64,000 nt of DNA from Paracyclopina nana (GCA_019096065.1 JAGUCH010000003.1:2356001-2420000), one strand, 5' to 3'; shown: positions 9,942-21,412, numbered from the stretch's first letter. Made by a program: numbers and translations. Notes: a model not told the origin generated them from the sequence alone.

Positions 9942-12636
9942 TTACAAGCTGAATTCCATAGAATTGGATATTTTCAAGGAAGGTATATTTTGAGTCATCG
10001 GCGAGGCTAATGACAAGCAGCCTTTGCATTTGACCAATTTGCCAGCATGGCTGAGGAGAACTCGAAACTTCAAAGCAGGATCAGGGACACTTTGTAAGCT
10101 TGGAATGTGGCACCTTCCAATCAATTCATAGTCCATATTTTCACCACTGACTGGTGACATCTTGAAAAGAGGCCCATCCTTGTCCTCAAAAGTGTCACGT
10201 TTGCCATGACATGGCCAGTAGGTCAGCTCGTGGTCATTTTTGGCCACAATCATCAAAGAGTTGACAGGAATCACTTGAATAAACGAGGAGTCCATCCACT
10301 TTTCCTTAGGACTGTTCAATGCCATGGACACTTCCAGACTGGCCTCATTGAGGAACTCTGAGGCCACAATCGACATACGAACCATGACATCTGGACTCTT
10401 GTTGGTTCGGCCCACAATCCAAACTGGACTCTGGCTGTCAGAGCACCAAGACAATCCAACAATGCAATTGGTGAAATCCTCGAAAAACGGCCCTGGCCTC
10501 GAAATGGATTCGAGACGACAAAGCTGGAAAAACAGCTTATGCTGACGACTCGCTGAGGAGTGGCGTAGCGGAGCTGCCAAGCAAAAAGCCTGTCGAGTGG
10601 AGTCCTTGAATTCGGGCTTCATCTGAGCAACAATGCTTGCATCCTCACCTATAGGGAACAATAATAAAAAATGCCGCTGCAATCAGAAGAATTTTTCTCA
10701 CATACCCATGGTGAAACTGCAATTGAGTCTCTCAAACATGCTACTAATGCTGATATCTTTCGTGCAGATGTGTTGAAGCAAATATTTGGTGTACAAGCTT
10801 TGCGAGAAGCCGCTCTTGTCCATCTTGACAAAGCTCCGCTTACTTTGACGTGTTCCATAGCCAATGCAAAAATTGGACTCGCACTGAATGGGCTCGTGCT
10901 GCCTTGAGGACTCGTTGACCAGCCCAACGACTGCATCCGGCAGCTGGTCACGACAAGAGTCATAAATGATGGTAGCAAGTAAGGGATGTTGCTTGTCAAA
11001 ATTGGTCTCAATCTCCCCATGCCACACAAGCTGGTCCATAGTCCTAAATGCCATATGTCATGAAAAATCATTAGGCTTGAATCAAGGCTGGTTTTTACCT
11101 GATCCGCCTGTCAGTGAGGTCCAGATTGGTGTCTCGCCCCACGAGGTAAATGTCTGACCCGTGGCCAAGAGCATGGCCATTGAAATAAAAGAATACATAG
11201 GTTTGCTCGTTGATAAAGCTGCAAACAAGGTCAACAGCCTTTTTGATCTCATCAACTGTCAAATTTGAGAAAGCCATGACCTCAAAGTCCAGTTGTTGCA
11301 ATGCTTTGGTCAAGGCTTTGCCATCACTTTTTGGCGCTGTCAACGCATGAAATGACTCTTGGTGATCGTATTCCTCTTGGCAGATCAAGAGAGCGATTTT
11401 GAACACTGGCAAACTCTTGTCAGGCAGAGTGTAGGTGCTGACGGGTACCCTAACAAAACTCGAGGCTAATCTCTCGTTCGTTTGAGGACACTTGATCAAG
11501 CATTGATACATGTAAGAGCTGACAGGTGGGTGAGCATCCTCAATTTCATCAACAAGATGACATCCAAACCCTACCAATTCAGGGTAGGTGAAGTTTTCCT
11601 TAGACCGTCCAATCAAATCTGACCGGATGCCTCGCTTCAGCCATTCATACTTCAAGGGGTACTTGCACGACGCTAAGCATGACAAGTGCACCTTCTCTCC
11701 AATTGCAGCCTTGACATTTTCAAATCCAAGTCGAGGTTGCAGAAGGATTTCAATTTGCTCGTTGTCAAAATGGAACTTTGACAGCTGCTCTGCATCCGGC
11801 ATTTGCACTGCCAATTTGGCTTCATCAGTTTCAACCCATACAGATTCATCAATGGCTGATGTTATGCGGCATTTATAGCTGCCACCTTGATTCAGGCAGA
11901 TTTTGGCCATCTTCAGGACTGGCGATTGTTCGCCATCACAAATCTTGCCATTGTGGTACCACTGATAACCTATAGCATTAAGGCATTCAGCTTCAATTTT
12001 CAGCTCAACATCATCCATCAGCAAACAATTGGTGACTTGAGGTGGCTGCTCAGTGATAAGGATTGACAATGGGTCTACAGTGACCTCGTGTCCTCCAGAG
12101 TAGATGCCGGGCACTTCGTCGCCGTTGTCATCAACCACGGGGAAAAAGTGACTGACATAACACCTGTAAATTCCAATGTCACTCAGCCTGAGGTCTGATA
12201 TGGTGATTTCAGGCCCATTTGCTCCTTCAATAAGCTGCCAATTTTCCGTAGGATTAAGTTGGGACCAGAAGAACCAATCATACTTGGGAGTTGGTACTCC
12301 AGTGGCAGAGACCTTAATTTGAACATCTTCTCCAAGATAGGTAGAAATGTCTTGCTTTATGTCGCTGTTCTCCAGGCTCAGCTTCAAGGGCGAGTAAGAG
12401 TCGCAAAGGTCAAACAGGATCAAATTCAGCTCATCATTAGAGGCCAAATTATCCAGGAATAATTGGATGAGTTCGCCCACGGTGCTGGCACTGATGTCAT
12501 TACTGTCCATGGAGGACTTTTTGGATAGCAAGTCTTGAATCAAGGCCCATTCTTCGGGCCTCTCCTTTGCAATATCATACAAAGTCTTGTTCAAGTCCAA
12601 TGGCATATGGCTGGTTTTGAACCTGTATTTCTCCAT
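9942..12636 (-). CDS. MALT1: MALT1-type paracaspase (death domain, Ig, caspase-like)
   Basis: Three exons: 12636-11099, 11043-10706 and 10648-9942, giving 860 residues; vertebrate MALT1 has about 820. In order: a death-domain-like N-terminus (about 1-100; PEEWALIQDLLSKK), two Ig-like domains (about 105-285; Trp and YRCYVSHFF, YKCRITSA), a third region with YMYQCLIKCPQ, the caspase-like domain (about 410-625) and a C-terminal Ig-like region. The catalytic dyad is present: His488 in FYFNGHALGHG and Cys543 in IIYDSCRDQ. The Asp two residues before the Cys, and another in TAPKSDGKAL, match the acidic pocket that makes paracaspases cut after Arg. MALT1 acts in NF-kB-linked immune signalling; the partners in arthropods are not known to me. 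It starts 3 bp after the CINP stop, with no room for a promoter, suggesting a shared transcript. Confidence 0.9.
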
Positions 12637-12642
12637 CCTTTA
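12634..12642 (-). other. CINP stop / MALT1 start junction (TAA AGG ATG)
   Basis: On the minus strand the CINP stop TAA (12642-12640), one AGG codon and the MALT1 ATG (12636-12634) lie in one continuous reading frame. Translation of MALT1 from a shared mRNA would need reinitiation, leaky scanning or readthrough of the UAA, or else a separate 5' end inside CINP. Confidence 0.85.
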
Positions 12643-13188
12643 GATCGTTGCTTTGAGGTGCTCCAAAGCTATAAAATAGCTGTCATCCAACTCAGGTTGA
12701 GTGGTCCAAATGCACGCAAGGAAAACTGAATGGTCCAAGTTTTGCGAGTGGCCAATATTTTCAGACACTTCGATCATCAACGAAGTTTGGGCTAGCAACT
12801 TTTCAGCAATAACTTCAGCCGATTTTGCCACTTGCTCTTCATAATTACACGAAGTTTCGGAGATTCCGTACGATTGATTGAAGCTGGTAGATGACGACAA
12901 ATTAGACAAATCCTGCAAATTCTTGGACTTTTCTGCATTAGCAGCAATCTCTTGGGTGACTGGTCTCAATTTTGTTGCCAATTCACGTAGCTTGTCACAC
13001 AAGTCTTGCAACGCTTCATTTAGCTCATTTTTGTCCCCGTTTTCCTTGATTTCTGACAAAATTTGAGTTATCAGAGGCTTCCCTTCGATCACGACGGAAT
13101 TCCACTTTTCTAAGCTCTTCAACGTATTAGACACAAGCTTATTGGATTTTTCGCGGATTTTTTTCTTTTCGCTCGACTTTGGGCCCAT
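12640..13188 (-). CDS. CINP: CDK2-interacting protein CINP-like
   Basis: A single exon of 182 residues, mostly helical and charged. It contains a long coiled-coil-like stretch (LRELATKLRPVTQEIAANAE) and, near the end, FLACIWTTQPELDDSYF, which resembles the C-terminal W-x-x-Q-P-x(3)-D pattern of vertebrate CINP. The start KIREKSNKLVSNTLKSLEKW also fits the family. CINP is a nuclear protein that binds CDK2, CDC7 and ATRIP and supports replication and the ATR checkpoint. Here it is the first gene of the minus-strand run CINP-MALT1-RAD1. Its promoter must lie in the roughly 135 bp before the foldback element beginning at 13324. The assignment rests on overall pattern rather than a sharp motif, so it is likely but not certain. 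Confidence 0.72.
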   Translation of the reverse strand: MGPKSSEKKKIREKSNKLVSNTLKSLEKWNSVVIEGKPLITQILSEIKENGDKNELNEALQDLCDKLRELATKLRPVTQEIAANAEKSKNLQDLSNLSSSTSFNQSYGISETSCNYEEQVAKSAEVIAEKLLAQTSLMIEVSENIGHSQNLDHSVFLACIWTTQPELDDSYFIALEHLKATI

Positions 13189-13542
13189 TTTACGAGATCC
13201 TCATTTCCACTGCGCTGTAAGCAGTTTGCTCTTTGTTTTGAAAGGTTGCGTGACTTGCGCAGTATTCTCGTTAAATTGCCGCGTTTTTATGTCAAGATTG
13301 GGTTGACAAGGGCCGGTAAAATCTAGGGGCTTTCCATGTGGTGCTTTTTTGACACTGTTACCAAAACTCGACACTACAATCAGTGCTAAATTTTCCAAGT
13401 TACCGAAAGGGGATGACTCGCGAGTGCGAGCACGGAGCGAAAAAAGTACCACATATACATACGGACTAAAACGGCCGTAACTTTGCCGTTACATAACATA
13501 TCCGCGATTCAAGCACATATTTGGAATCGGGTCAGCGCGCCC

Positions 13543-14395
13543 TTTAATTTGAGCCGAAAAAAGTTGTCAAAATGCGGCGCATAAGAAAGTTGCAATTTTC
13601 TCCGTCGTCCTTGGGCCTAGAGCAAAACCAAAGACAGTTTTGGAAATCCCAGCCCGAGCTCTACAAATGTTATTTTATGAATTTTTTTCAAAAAAGTCCA
13701 TTCTAGTGCCTCAAAATCGCCATTTTCGTGTTTATTAGGGAGCAGCCCCATTAATTGAGGTCAAATTGTTGAATTAGCCATAGCTCATTGCAGGAACAGA
13801 AATAAAATGTAATATTGGCACTGTTGCAACCGCCTCAACATGCCATTTAATTTGAGCCCAAAAAAGTCGTCAAAATGCAGTGTATAAGAAAGTTGCTTGT
13901 ATCTCAGTTGTCCTTTGGCTTTAAGCCAAACCAAAGACAGTTTTGGAAATCCCAGCCCGAGCTCTACAGTTGTTATTTTATGAACTTTTTCAAAAAATTC
14001 TATTCTAATGCCTCAAAATCGCCATTTTCGTGTTTGTTAGGGAGCAGCCCCAGTAATTGAGGTCAAATTGTTGAATTAGCCATAGCTCATTGTAGGAACA
14101 TCAATAAAATGTAATCTTTGCACCATTGCAACCGCCTCAACATGCCATTTAATTTGAGCCCAAAATAGTCGTCAAAATGCAGCGTATAAGAAAGTTGCCT
14201 TTATCTCAGTTGTCCTTTGGCTTTAAGCCAAACCAAAGACAGTTTTGGAAATCACAGCCCAAGTTCTACAAATGTTATTTTATGAACTTTTTCAAAAAAG
14301 TCCATTCTAATGCCTCAAAATTGCCATTTTCGTGTTTATTTGGGTTTCCCCTGTCTCAGCAGTCTATAAAGTAAATATGCAAGCTCCATCAGTGA
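13543..14395 (+). repeat. Tandem 302-bp units, left arm of the foldback
   Basis: Units start with TTTAATTTGAGCC at 13543, 13846 and 14148 (spacing 303 and 302 bp). Each carries AAAGACAGTTTTGGAAATC and AATGCCTCAAAATCGCC-type segments; the third unit ends early and runs into GTTTCCCCTGTCTCAGCAG. The right arm (about 21860-22370) has the same unit in inverse orientation but only about two copies. Confidence 0.85.
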
Positions 14396-14790
14396 GCCCT
14401 GAGCAGCCTGAGGTGAAAAATCTTGTCATTTCCTGAAACTACGTGAAAAACTGAGCCACTTTGTGCTTCAGAGCCAACTCAGTATTCTGACTCTAGACAG
14501 GAGAAAAAACCGGCGCAAACTTGGACTGAGCTCAAATTCTAACACCAATATCTGAGCGCTGAGCTGTCCTATTTGAAAACAATTTACTGTTTTGGAAATG
14601 GCATGTGATTAGCTAACTTTTATTACTTCATAGCCATTTTGCTAGCTCAGCAATTAGTTTCCCCTGTCTCAGCAGTCTATTAAATAAAAATGCTAGCTCC
14701 AGTACTGAGCCCTGAGCAGCCTGAGGATAAAAATCCGGGCATATCCTGAAACTGCATATAAAACTGAGCCACTTTGTGCTTCATAGCCAA

Positions 14791-15747
14791 CTCAGCGCTG
14801 AGATATTGGTGTTACAATTTGAGCCCAGTCCAAGTTTGTACTGGTTTTTTCTCCTGTCTAGAGTCAGAATGCTGAGTTGGCTCTAAAGCACAAAGTGGCT
14901 CAGTTTTATATGCAGTTTCAGGATATGACCAGATTTTTCACCTCAGGCTGCTCAGGGCTCAGCACCTGAGCTAGCATGTTTACTTAATAGACCGCTGAGA
15001 CAGGGGAAATTTATCACTGAGCTAGCAAAATTGCTATAAAGCAATGAAAGTTAGCTTATCTCATGCCATTTCCAAAACAGTAAATTGTTTTCAAATCGGT
15101 CATCTCAGCGCTGAGATATTGGTGTTACAATTTGAGCTCAGTCCAAGTTTGTACTGGTTTTTTCTCCTGCCTAGAGTCAGAATGCTGAGTTGGCTCTAAA
15201 GCACAAAGTGGCTCAGTTTTATTTGTAGTTTCAGGATATGACCAGATTTTTCACCTCAGGCTGCTCAGGGCTCAGCACTGGAGCTAGCATGTTTACTTAA
15301 TAGACTGCTGAGACAGGGGAAACAAAATGCTGAGCTAGCAAAATTGCTATGAAGCAATGAAAGTTAGCTTATCTCATGCCATTTCCAAAACAGTAAATTG
15401 TTTTCAAATCGGTCAACTCAGCGCTGAGATATTGGTGTTACAATTTGAGCTCAGTCCGAGTTTGTACTGGTTTTTTCTCCTGTCTAGAGTCAGAATGCTG
15501 AGTTGGCTATGAAACACAAAGTGGCTCAGTTTTATATCTAGTTTCAGGATATGACCTGATTTTTTACCTCAGGCTGCTCAGGGCTCAGCGCCGGAGCTAG
15601 CATGTTTACTTAATAGACTGCTGAGACAGGGGAAACTTATCACTGAGCTAGCAAAATTGCTATGAAGCAATGAAAGTTAGCTAACTCATGCCATTTCCAA
15701 AACAGTAAATTGTTTTCAAATCGGACAACTCAGCGCTGAGATATTGG
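14791..15747 (+). repeat. Tandem 313-bp units near the foldback centre
   Basis: CTCAGCGCTGAGATATTGGT recurs at 14791, 15104, 15417 and 15729, giving units of 313, 313 and 312 bp. Each unit contains TTTGTACTGGTTTTTTCTCC, GGCTGCTCAGGGCTCAGC and CTGAGACAGGGGAAA. The stretch 14396-14790 is a related unit in inverse orientation. The fourth copy is cut by the gypsy LTR at 15748, and its continuation resumes at 21662. Confidence 0.88.
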
Positions 15748-15985
15748 TGTTGTGAATTTGGTGTCTATATAGCGATACCTGACTTCTCTCGTACAAAGCC
15801 ACAACTGAGTTTATTTCTCAACCAAGCACTGTATATACAATGTACTGTCAAGGTGAATAGCATTGCACATCCTGCTTAGGTGAAAGTGTGGTTAGGCAGC
15901 GCTGCTCGTACTATACTACTATACTACTACATTTTACTACAACACGACGCGCTAGCGCCATGATGAAGGTTATAAAAACATAACA
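15748..15985 (-). repeat. Gypsy 3' LTR (left copy)
   Basis: Direct repeat of 21427-21661, running TGTTGTGAATTTGG to AAAAACATAACA. It carries a 3-bp ATC insertion and two base differences relative to the other LTR. Confidence 0.93.
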
Positions 15986-15996
15986 TCCCTCCCAAG
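15986..15996 (-). other. Gypsy polypurine tract
   Basis: On the minus strand CTTGGGAGGGA abuts the 3' LTR, the expected place for the plus-strand priming site. Confidence 0.75.
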
Positions 15997-16127
15997 CTAA
16001 AGAAAGCTGTTGTTAACAGGGAGATGAAGATATTAGCAAAACCACCACCAAGTCGTAAAAGTTAGAAGTGTAAAGTGTAAGGTCAGGTCAAATAAGTTTA
16101 TGTAACAAAGTCATGTTAAGGCAGACA

Positions 16128-19100
16128 TCATTTTTTCTTAGGTCGGCCCCTGCCAGGCTTGTATTCTGGCGCCCTGGCTGGTAAAGGCTGGTCTTCAATC
16201 AAAACTCGTTGAGCTCTAGCCTGATTTTGTGTCAATGAGCTTGTGGGGTCTCGTCCCCCTCGGAAGCTGTCACGGAAAAGGTTGAGTAGTTTCCTAGGAG
16301 AGCCAGGGTTACTTCTGGAAGGTAAATCCGGTGGTTCATCATCTTCAGTGGGTGCATGGGGTTCATGCACATCGTCATGAATGAGTACCTCCTCCGCAGG
16401 TGGAGAGTTTGGTTCTTGCTTAATAGGTGGAGGTGTTGTCGTCATCGGAGAGGCAATGCTGGCAGCTGGTTCCTCTGATTTGAAAGGAATGGGTGCTGGT
16501 GGAGGGTCTTGCGGATTCATGATGATAACGTCATCATCTTCAATTGTTATGTAGCCTCCTTTTGAGCCTGTGTCTGGATGGGCAGGATCTCTGGAAGATG
16601 AAGTTTCAGGCAGGGTCTCTGGTAAGTCATTTGTTGCTTGAGCCAGTGGCTTAGAAGGAGTAGATTTACAAACACGTAATCTGTTTAAGTGAACATATCT
16701 GGATTTGCTAGTGGAAAGATGTTGAATCAAAGCATTTGTGTCCTGGAGACTCACAATAACATAAGGTCCCTCCCACCTTGAACGAATTTTTGGATTGATT
16801 TTCAGAAGTTCTGGGCGATCCAACCAAACCAATAACCCTTCTCTAAAGTCTTCTGGCTTGATCTTGGCATCATAGAGCTGCTTGTATGAGTCACGATAAG
16901 ATATGTTGCTTTCCATAGCAACTTGACGGGCAATCTTCATCTGTTTAGCAATTTCACTGATGTAGTCTTCCCCATAATAGGTTTTGTCAACCAGATTTGG
17001 ATCCATTAACGGTGTTCTGGGATGCACCCCAAAAAGGAGGAAAAACGGACTCATTTTCGTAGCCTTACTCACACCACAGTTGTAGGAGAGTTGAAGCGCA
17101 GGGAGAAGGGGTTCCCATTCCAAAGGAGAAGATGTATCAAGCATCTTCTGCAAGTAACTTATAATGTGCTTATTAATAACTTCAGCAGCCGCATTGCACT
17201 GAGGGTGGCTAGGGCTGGTTTTGCGCTTGTCTATCTGGAGCAGATCATAAAGCGATTGACTCAACTTTGATGTGAATTCTGCCCCTCCATCAGTAATGAG
17301 CACAGCTGGCGAGCCAAATCTTGCAATCCATCGATTAAAAATGGCCCCAGCAACAGTGTCAGGTTGTTTGTTCTCCAGAGCGACAAACTCTGCATACTTA
17401 CTAAAAGAATCAGTGATAACCAAAATATACTTCTTTCCATCTGAATCCCTCAAAGGTCCAAAGAGGTCAGCATAGACCCGCTCCAGGGGGCCCTTCGGTT
17501 GCTGGTGGGGCAGCAATTCCACATTTGGCTGTGATTGCTTAGGTTTGGTTCTGTCACATTTCCAACATGAATTGATGTATTCCTCAACATCAGCCAGTAA
17601 ACTAGGCCAAAAATACTGCTCGCAAATTCTTTCACTGGTTTTGTAGATGCCCTTGTGCCCAACGGCGGCATGCGCAGCACTTATAATGTCAGCATGACAA
17701 ACAGCCGGTGCTGCCAACACTGACTTGTCCAAAGGCCCACTCTTCACAAACAACAAGTCATTCTTGACTTCACAAATAGGGCCGTATCTTCTAATAATTC
17801 GCTTCAACTCAGGTTGTCTGGGTACAAGTCCTTGTTTGACAAAGGAAAGTAGGGCCGCAACTACCAAATCTGTGGATTGTAGCTTCTTCATAGCTGCCAT
17901 GTCCTCCATGGCCTCAATAGCGACACTGTGGGTTTCACCACCTCGCAAAAGTTTAGGAATATTCCTCGAACAATAATCAGCAGGATTCTCTGCTCCTGGA
18001 CAATACTGCATCGTAAAATTGTGTTCTAACATCTGTTGCTGCAAGCGGTTCAATGTTCTGGAATGTGTCTTGTTCAACTTCTCTAATGGCTTATGGTCAG
18101 TGTATAAAGTAAATGGGTTACCAGTTAAATAAACTGCAAAGTGATCAATTGCCCATGTGCAGGCTAGCAGTTCTAACAAATACGGAGTGTAGTTCTTTTC
18201 ATGCTTCTGAAGACCTCTTGAGGCATAACCAATTACTCGTGGACTATTATCTTGATATTGGATAAGTACTGCTCCAAGGCCTCCATCATCGGCATCAACA
18301 GCACCTTGAGAGGCATCAACATAGAGATGAAAATCTAGGCCGGGTTTGGGATAGGCTAGCACAGGTTCCATACATAGCATCTTCTTCAGAATCTCAAAAG
18401 ATTTCATTGCTTTTGGAGGAAGAGGGCCGCCCTTCCATCCACTGTCCTTACAAGTGAGACGAGACAATTCCTTTGAATGTCTGCTGAATTGAGGAATACA
18501 CGCTCTGAAAAAGTTAGTTAGACCCAGAAATTGCCTGATTTCTTTGACATTAGAGGGTGGCTTCACATTCGATATAGCATCCAATTTCCTTCGATTTGGC
18601 TTGTAGCCCTCAGGGGTCAACGTGAAACCCAAGTAAGTGCAAGATTCTGTTCCAAAACTACATTTGGGTAAATTCAACTTTAGGTTGGCCTTCCGAAGTC
18701 TCGCAAAACATTCTTCAAGGCCTACTAACATGTCTTCATGCCCACTACCCTTGACAAGCACATCATCCAGGTATATCAATACACGGGAAGGCGTCAGACC
18801 TTGGAAAGCACACATCATCATTCGTTGAAAGGTAAGTGGCATCCCTGTTAAGCCAAAGGGTGCCCGAATATAGCTGTATTGGCCCTTTCCAGGTATAGTG
18901 AAAGCTATGTAGGGTCTTGAAGATGGTGCCAATTGCATTTGGTGAAATCCGTGTCGAAGATCAAGCTGCGAAAACAAACGGGTACCTGATGATCCTATGT
19001 CATCCAAACATTCAGAAATAAGAGGGAGTCTGTAGCTAGAGGGCTCTGTTTTTGCATTTAGGCCTCTATAATCCACCACTGGTCTCCAACCAGTACCCCC

Positions 19101-20209
19101 ATCGGGCAGTTTCTTCGGCACACAGAAAATACTTGAGTTCCAGGGAGAATCGCAGGGTTCCACAATGCCCATCTTAAGCCATTCTTCAATGCTTTTGTTG
19201 ATTTCATCAAGATGTGACATGGGAATCTGGAATTGTCTGGCATGAACTGGTCGGTGGTCATGTAGGTCAATTTTGTGTTTCATCAGGGTGCAATCACCCA
19301 AGTCGAATTCTGAAGTGGAAATAACGTCAGAATTACGAAGTAAACACTTCAAGTAACTCTGACGTAAATTAGGAGGAAGATGATCAAGATTTGCATGCTT
19401 TAGAATATAGTCCTCCACCTGTCTAGAAGGCCTCCCCAAAACATTTTTATCATTTAAGAACACATCATGAACAGGGACAATCTTATCAACACTGAAAATT
19501 TGCCCTACAAAAGAACCCTTGTCTAACTCGATAGGCAATAATCCTGCATTTGTAACCTTAATATTAGCGATTCCTTGTTGATTAGAGCGGATGAGGCAAT
19601 CTTCCTTGCAAAGCTGGGCGGCATCGCTTATTTGGAGACATCCTTCAAAGTGGCCTATTGGCGCATTGTCCTGGTTCTTTAGCTGCACAGAGATTGTAGC
19701 AACACTTCTGGCCGGTATGTACGTCTTCTTCTGAGTTCTCGCCTCAAGTTGTATCTTATTCGCAGAGCGGATTTCCATCGATATGGGATCATAAAACAAG
19801 CCGGTAGCATGGATCAGGTCAATACCCACAATCCCATCAAGTGCGAGTCCCTCGCACACATAAAATGGCCACTTCAACTGTCGGCCTTCTATCATACAGT
19901 CTATTTCATAAAGTCCATTGATCCTTAAAGGGTTTCCGGAAGCACATGTTGCACGTAACATCGGAGCATTTGTAATTCTCTGAGGTCTTAGTTGGGGGGC
20001 AATTCTCCTGAATGCCATACGCGATAACAGGGAAATATTGGAGCCAGTGTCAAACAACATTTCAAAGGTGGCTCCAAGGCTGTGGATTGATACAAAAGGT
20101 CGTTTGGTATTCTCATTCGAGGATAGCAGGCTGAAACTTGTGATTGCGTGAAAAAGCTCAACGACCTTGCGACGACCAGTGGTGTGGAGCCCACCCTGGT
20201 CGGTTACCA
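16128..20209 (-). CDS. pol: Gypsy Pol polyprotein (protease, RT, RNase H, integrase)
   Basis: The frame is open from the frameshift site down to a stop at 16128; the first ATG in frame is at 20060. Aspartic protease motif MLFDTGSNISLLS comes first, followed by reverse transcriptase with the catalytic YLDD box (VLIYLDDVLVKG). RNase H follows with FHLYVDASQG. The integrase has a zinc-binding segment (HAAVGHKGIY; CWKCDRT), DDE residues in VYADLFGPL, LITDGGAEF and the AAAEV segment, and a GPY/F-type module (RWEGPYVIV). The C-terminal tail is Pro/Glu-rich and ends in the basic PGRGRPKKK, an AT-hook-like motif that could tether integrase to DNA (inference). Pol is expressed as a Gag-Pol fusion by -1 frameshifting. 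Confidence 0.94.
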
Positions 20210-21358
20210 GTTTAAAGGGTTGGAATGGTAGGAGGCACGAACTTCATTGACCTTCTTTGCCTCTTGCTCTGTTGCTCTCTTACTGCCAGGCCTTGGGTTG
20301 TACACGCCCTTAGCAGCATCTGCTTGCCTGGAAAAGCATTCAGCCTCACTATGATTCTTCTTGGTGCAATACCAGCAGACCACGTTGGCTCGGAACTGTC
20401 CACTTGCAGGACCCCGCACTTGTCCTCGGGCTTGTCCTCGCACTTGTCCTCGCGCCTGTCCTCGCGCTCCATTTCCATTGATGAGATTCACAAGTGCTCC
20501 TAGTGTCAGAGGCTGGTCGTGAGGATTGCTCTCCTGAGCACTGTCGGCTTGCTCAACAGCATGGACTTCAGGGACTGGTACGGTGGCTTTCTTTTCACTT
20601 GACAATGAGGCCTCTACACGCTTAGCAACCTTGAAGATTTCCTTAAGGTCCGTGATGTCATGCACGATCACCTGCTTCTTGATGGCAGGTAACAGACCTT
20701 GAATGAACTTTCGCCGGCATGCGAACACATATGCGCTCCTCTTGCACATTTCTACGGCAGCGTCATTTGTGGCGTACTCGCCCTCACCAAGGACGATGAA
20801 AGTTTCCATTAGGGTCATGACTCCAGTTTTTACACGGTCATAGAAATCCCGCACGGATTCTGATGCCTCCTGCACCAGGCTGTCCTCGATTGCAGACTGT
20901 TCGGCTAAAGTGGCCTCATGGTGCCAATGATCCAGGAACTCCTTCTTCAGACCAGATACTCCACTCCACTTTTTAGGGGCAAAACCCTCTTCCTTTAGGG
21001 TGTTATACCATTGTGCTGCTTTGGCTTTGAGTGCCATGGCAGCGTACATGGCCGTCATTTCGTCCGTCCACCGTTGCGGCTGTCCAGCTGGGATGTTGTC
21101 GTTGGCAAGGGCTCTTAAATCATCGATCCTCCTAGCCCATGCTCGTGCTTGCAGCTTGTCAACTGCCGGGTCCCCACTAAATTCGGGTACGTCAATCGCC
21201 TTGATATTACGCTGAGCCATATTGAACAGAAATTGTTGGGAAAATGCGGAGGTTTCTGTGTTATCGTCTTGTGGTGGAGCAGTAGCTTGAATTGTGCCTT
21301 CTGATGAAGCCTCTTCGTAATATTCTTCCTCAAAATATTCGTCCTCACTGTCAGCCAT
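20204..21358 (-). CDS. gag: Gypsy Gag protein
   Basis: 384 residues. The N-terminus is very acidic (EDEYFEEEYYEE). It is followed by a capsid-like helical region (about 60-240; YNTLKEEGFAPKKW; DFYDRVKTGVMTLME), a short RG/GQ-rich repeat (GQARGQVRGQARGQVRG) and one CCHC zinc knuckle CWYCTKKNHSEAEC (C-x2-C-x4-H-x4-C). Gag packages the RNA into virus-like particles. The ORF ends ten bases past a canonical slippery heptamer. Confidence 0.9.
   Translation of the reverse strand: MADSEDEYFEEEYYEEASSEGTIQATAPPQDDNTETSAFSQQFLFNMAQRNIKAIDVPEFSGDPAVDKLQARAWARRIDDLRALANDNIPAGQPQRWTDEMTAMYAAMALKAKAAQWYNTLKEEGFAPKKWSGVSGLKKEFLDHWHHEATLAEQSAIEDSLVQEASESVRDFYDRVKTGVMTLMETFIVLGEGEYATNDAAVEMCKRSAYVFACRRKFIQGLLPAIKKQVIVHDITDLKEIFKVAKRVEASLSSEKKATVPVPEVHAVEQADSAQESNPHDQPLTLGALVNLINGNGARGQARGQVRGQARGQVRGPASGQFRANVVCWYCTKKNHSEAECFSRQADAAKGVYNPRPGSKRATEQEAKKVNEVRASYHSNPLNW
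20210..20216 (-). other. -1 ribosomal frameshift site U UUA AAC
   Basis: On the minus strand TTTAAAC lies in the gag frame as T TTA AAC, immediately before TGG TAA (gag stop at 20206-20204). A -1 slip places ribosomes exactly in the pol frame, which is open through this point. The heptamer is one of the most efficient known eukaryotic slippery sequences. Confidence 0.9.
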
Positions 21359-21412
21359 TTAAATAGAACACAGCATCACTCACTCTTCATTCCCTCCAGG
21401 GCTGTAGGTAAG

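Noticed and set aside
13201-13452. Minus-strand ORF of 83 codons upstream of CINP
   Set aside because: It runs into the foldback terminus and lacks any recognisable feature.
14791-15747. CRISPR-like array from the regular 313-bp repeats
   Set aside because: Units are contiguous 313-bp tandem repeats without unique spacers, in an animal genome.
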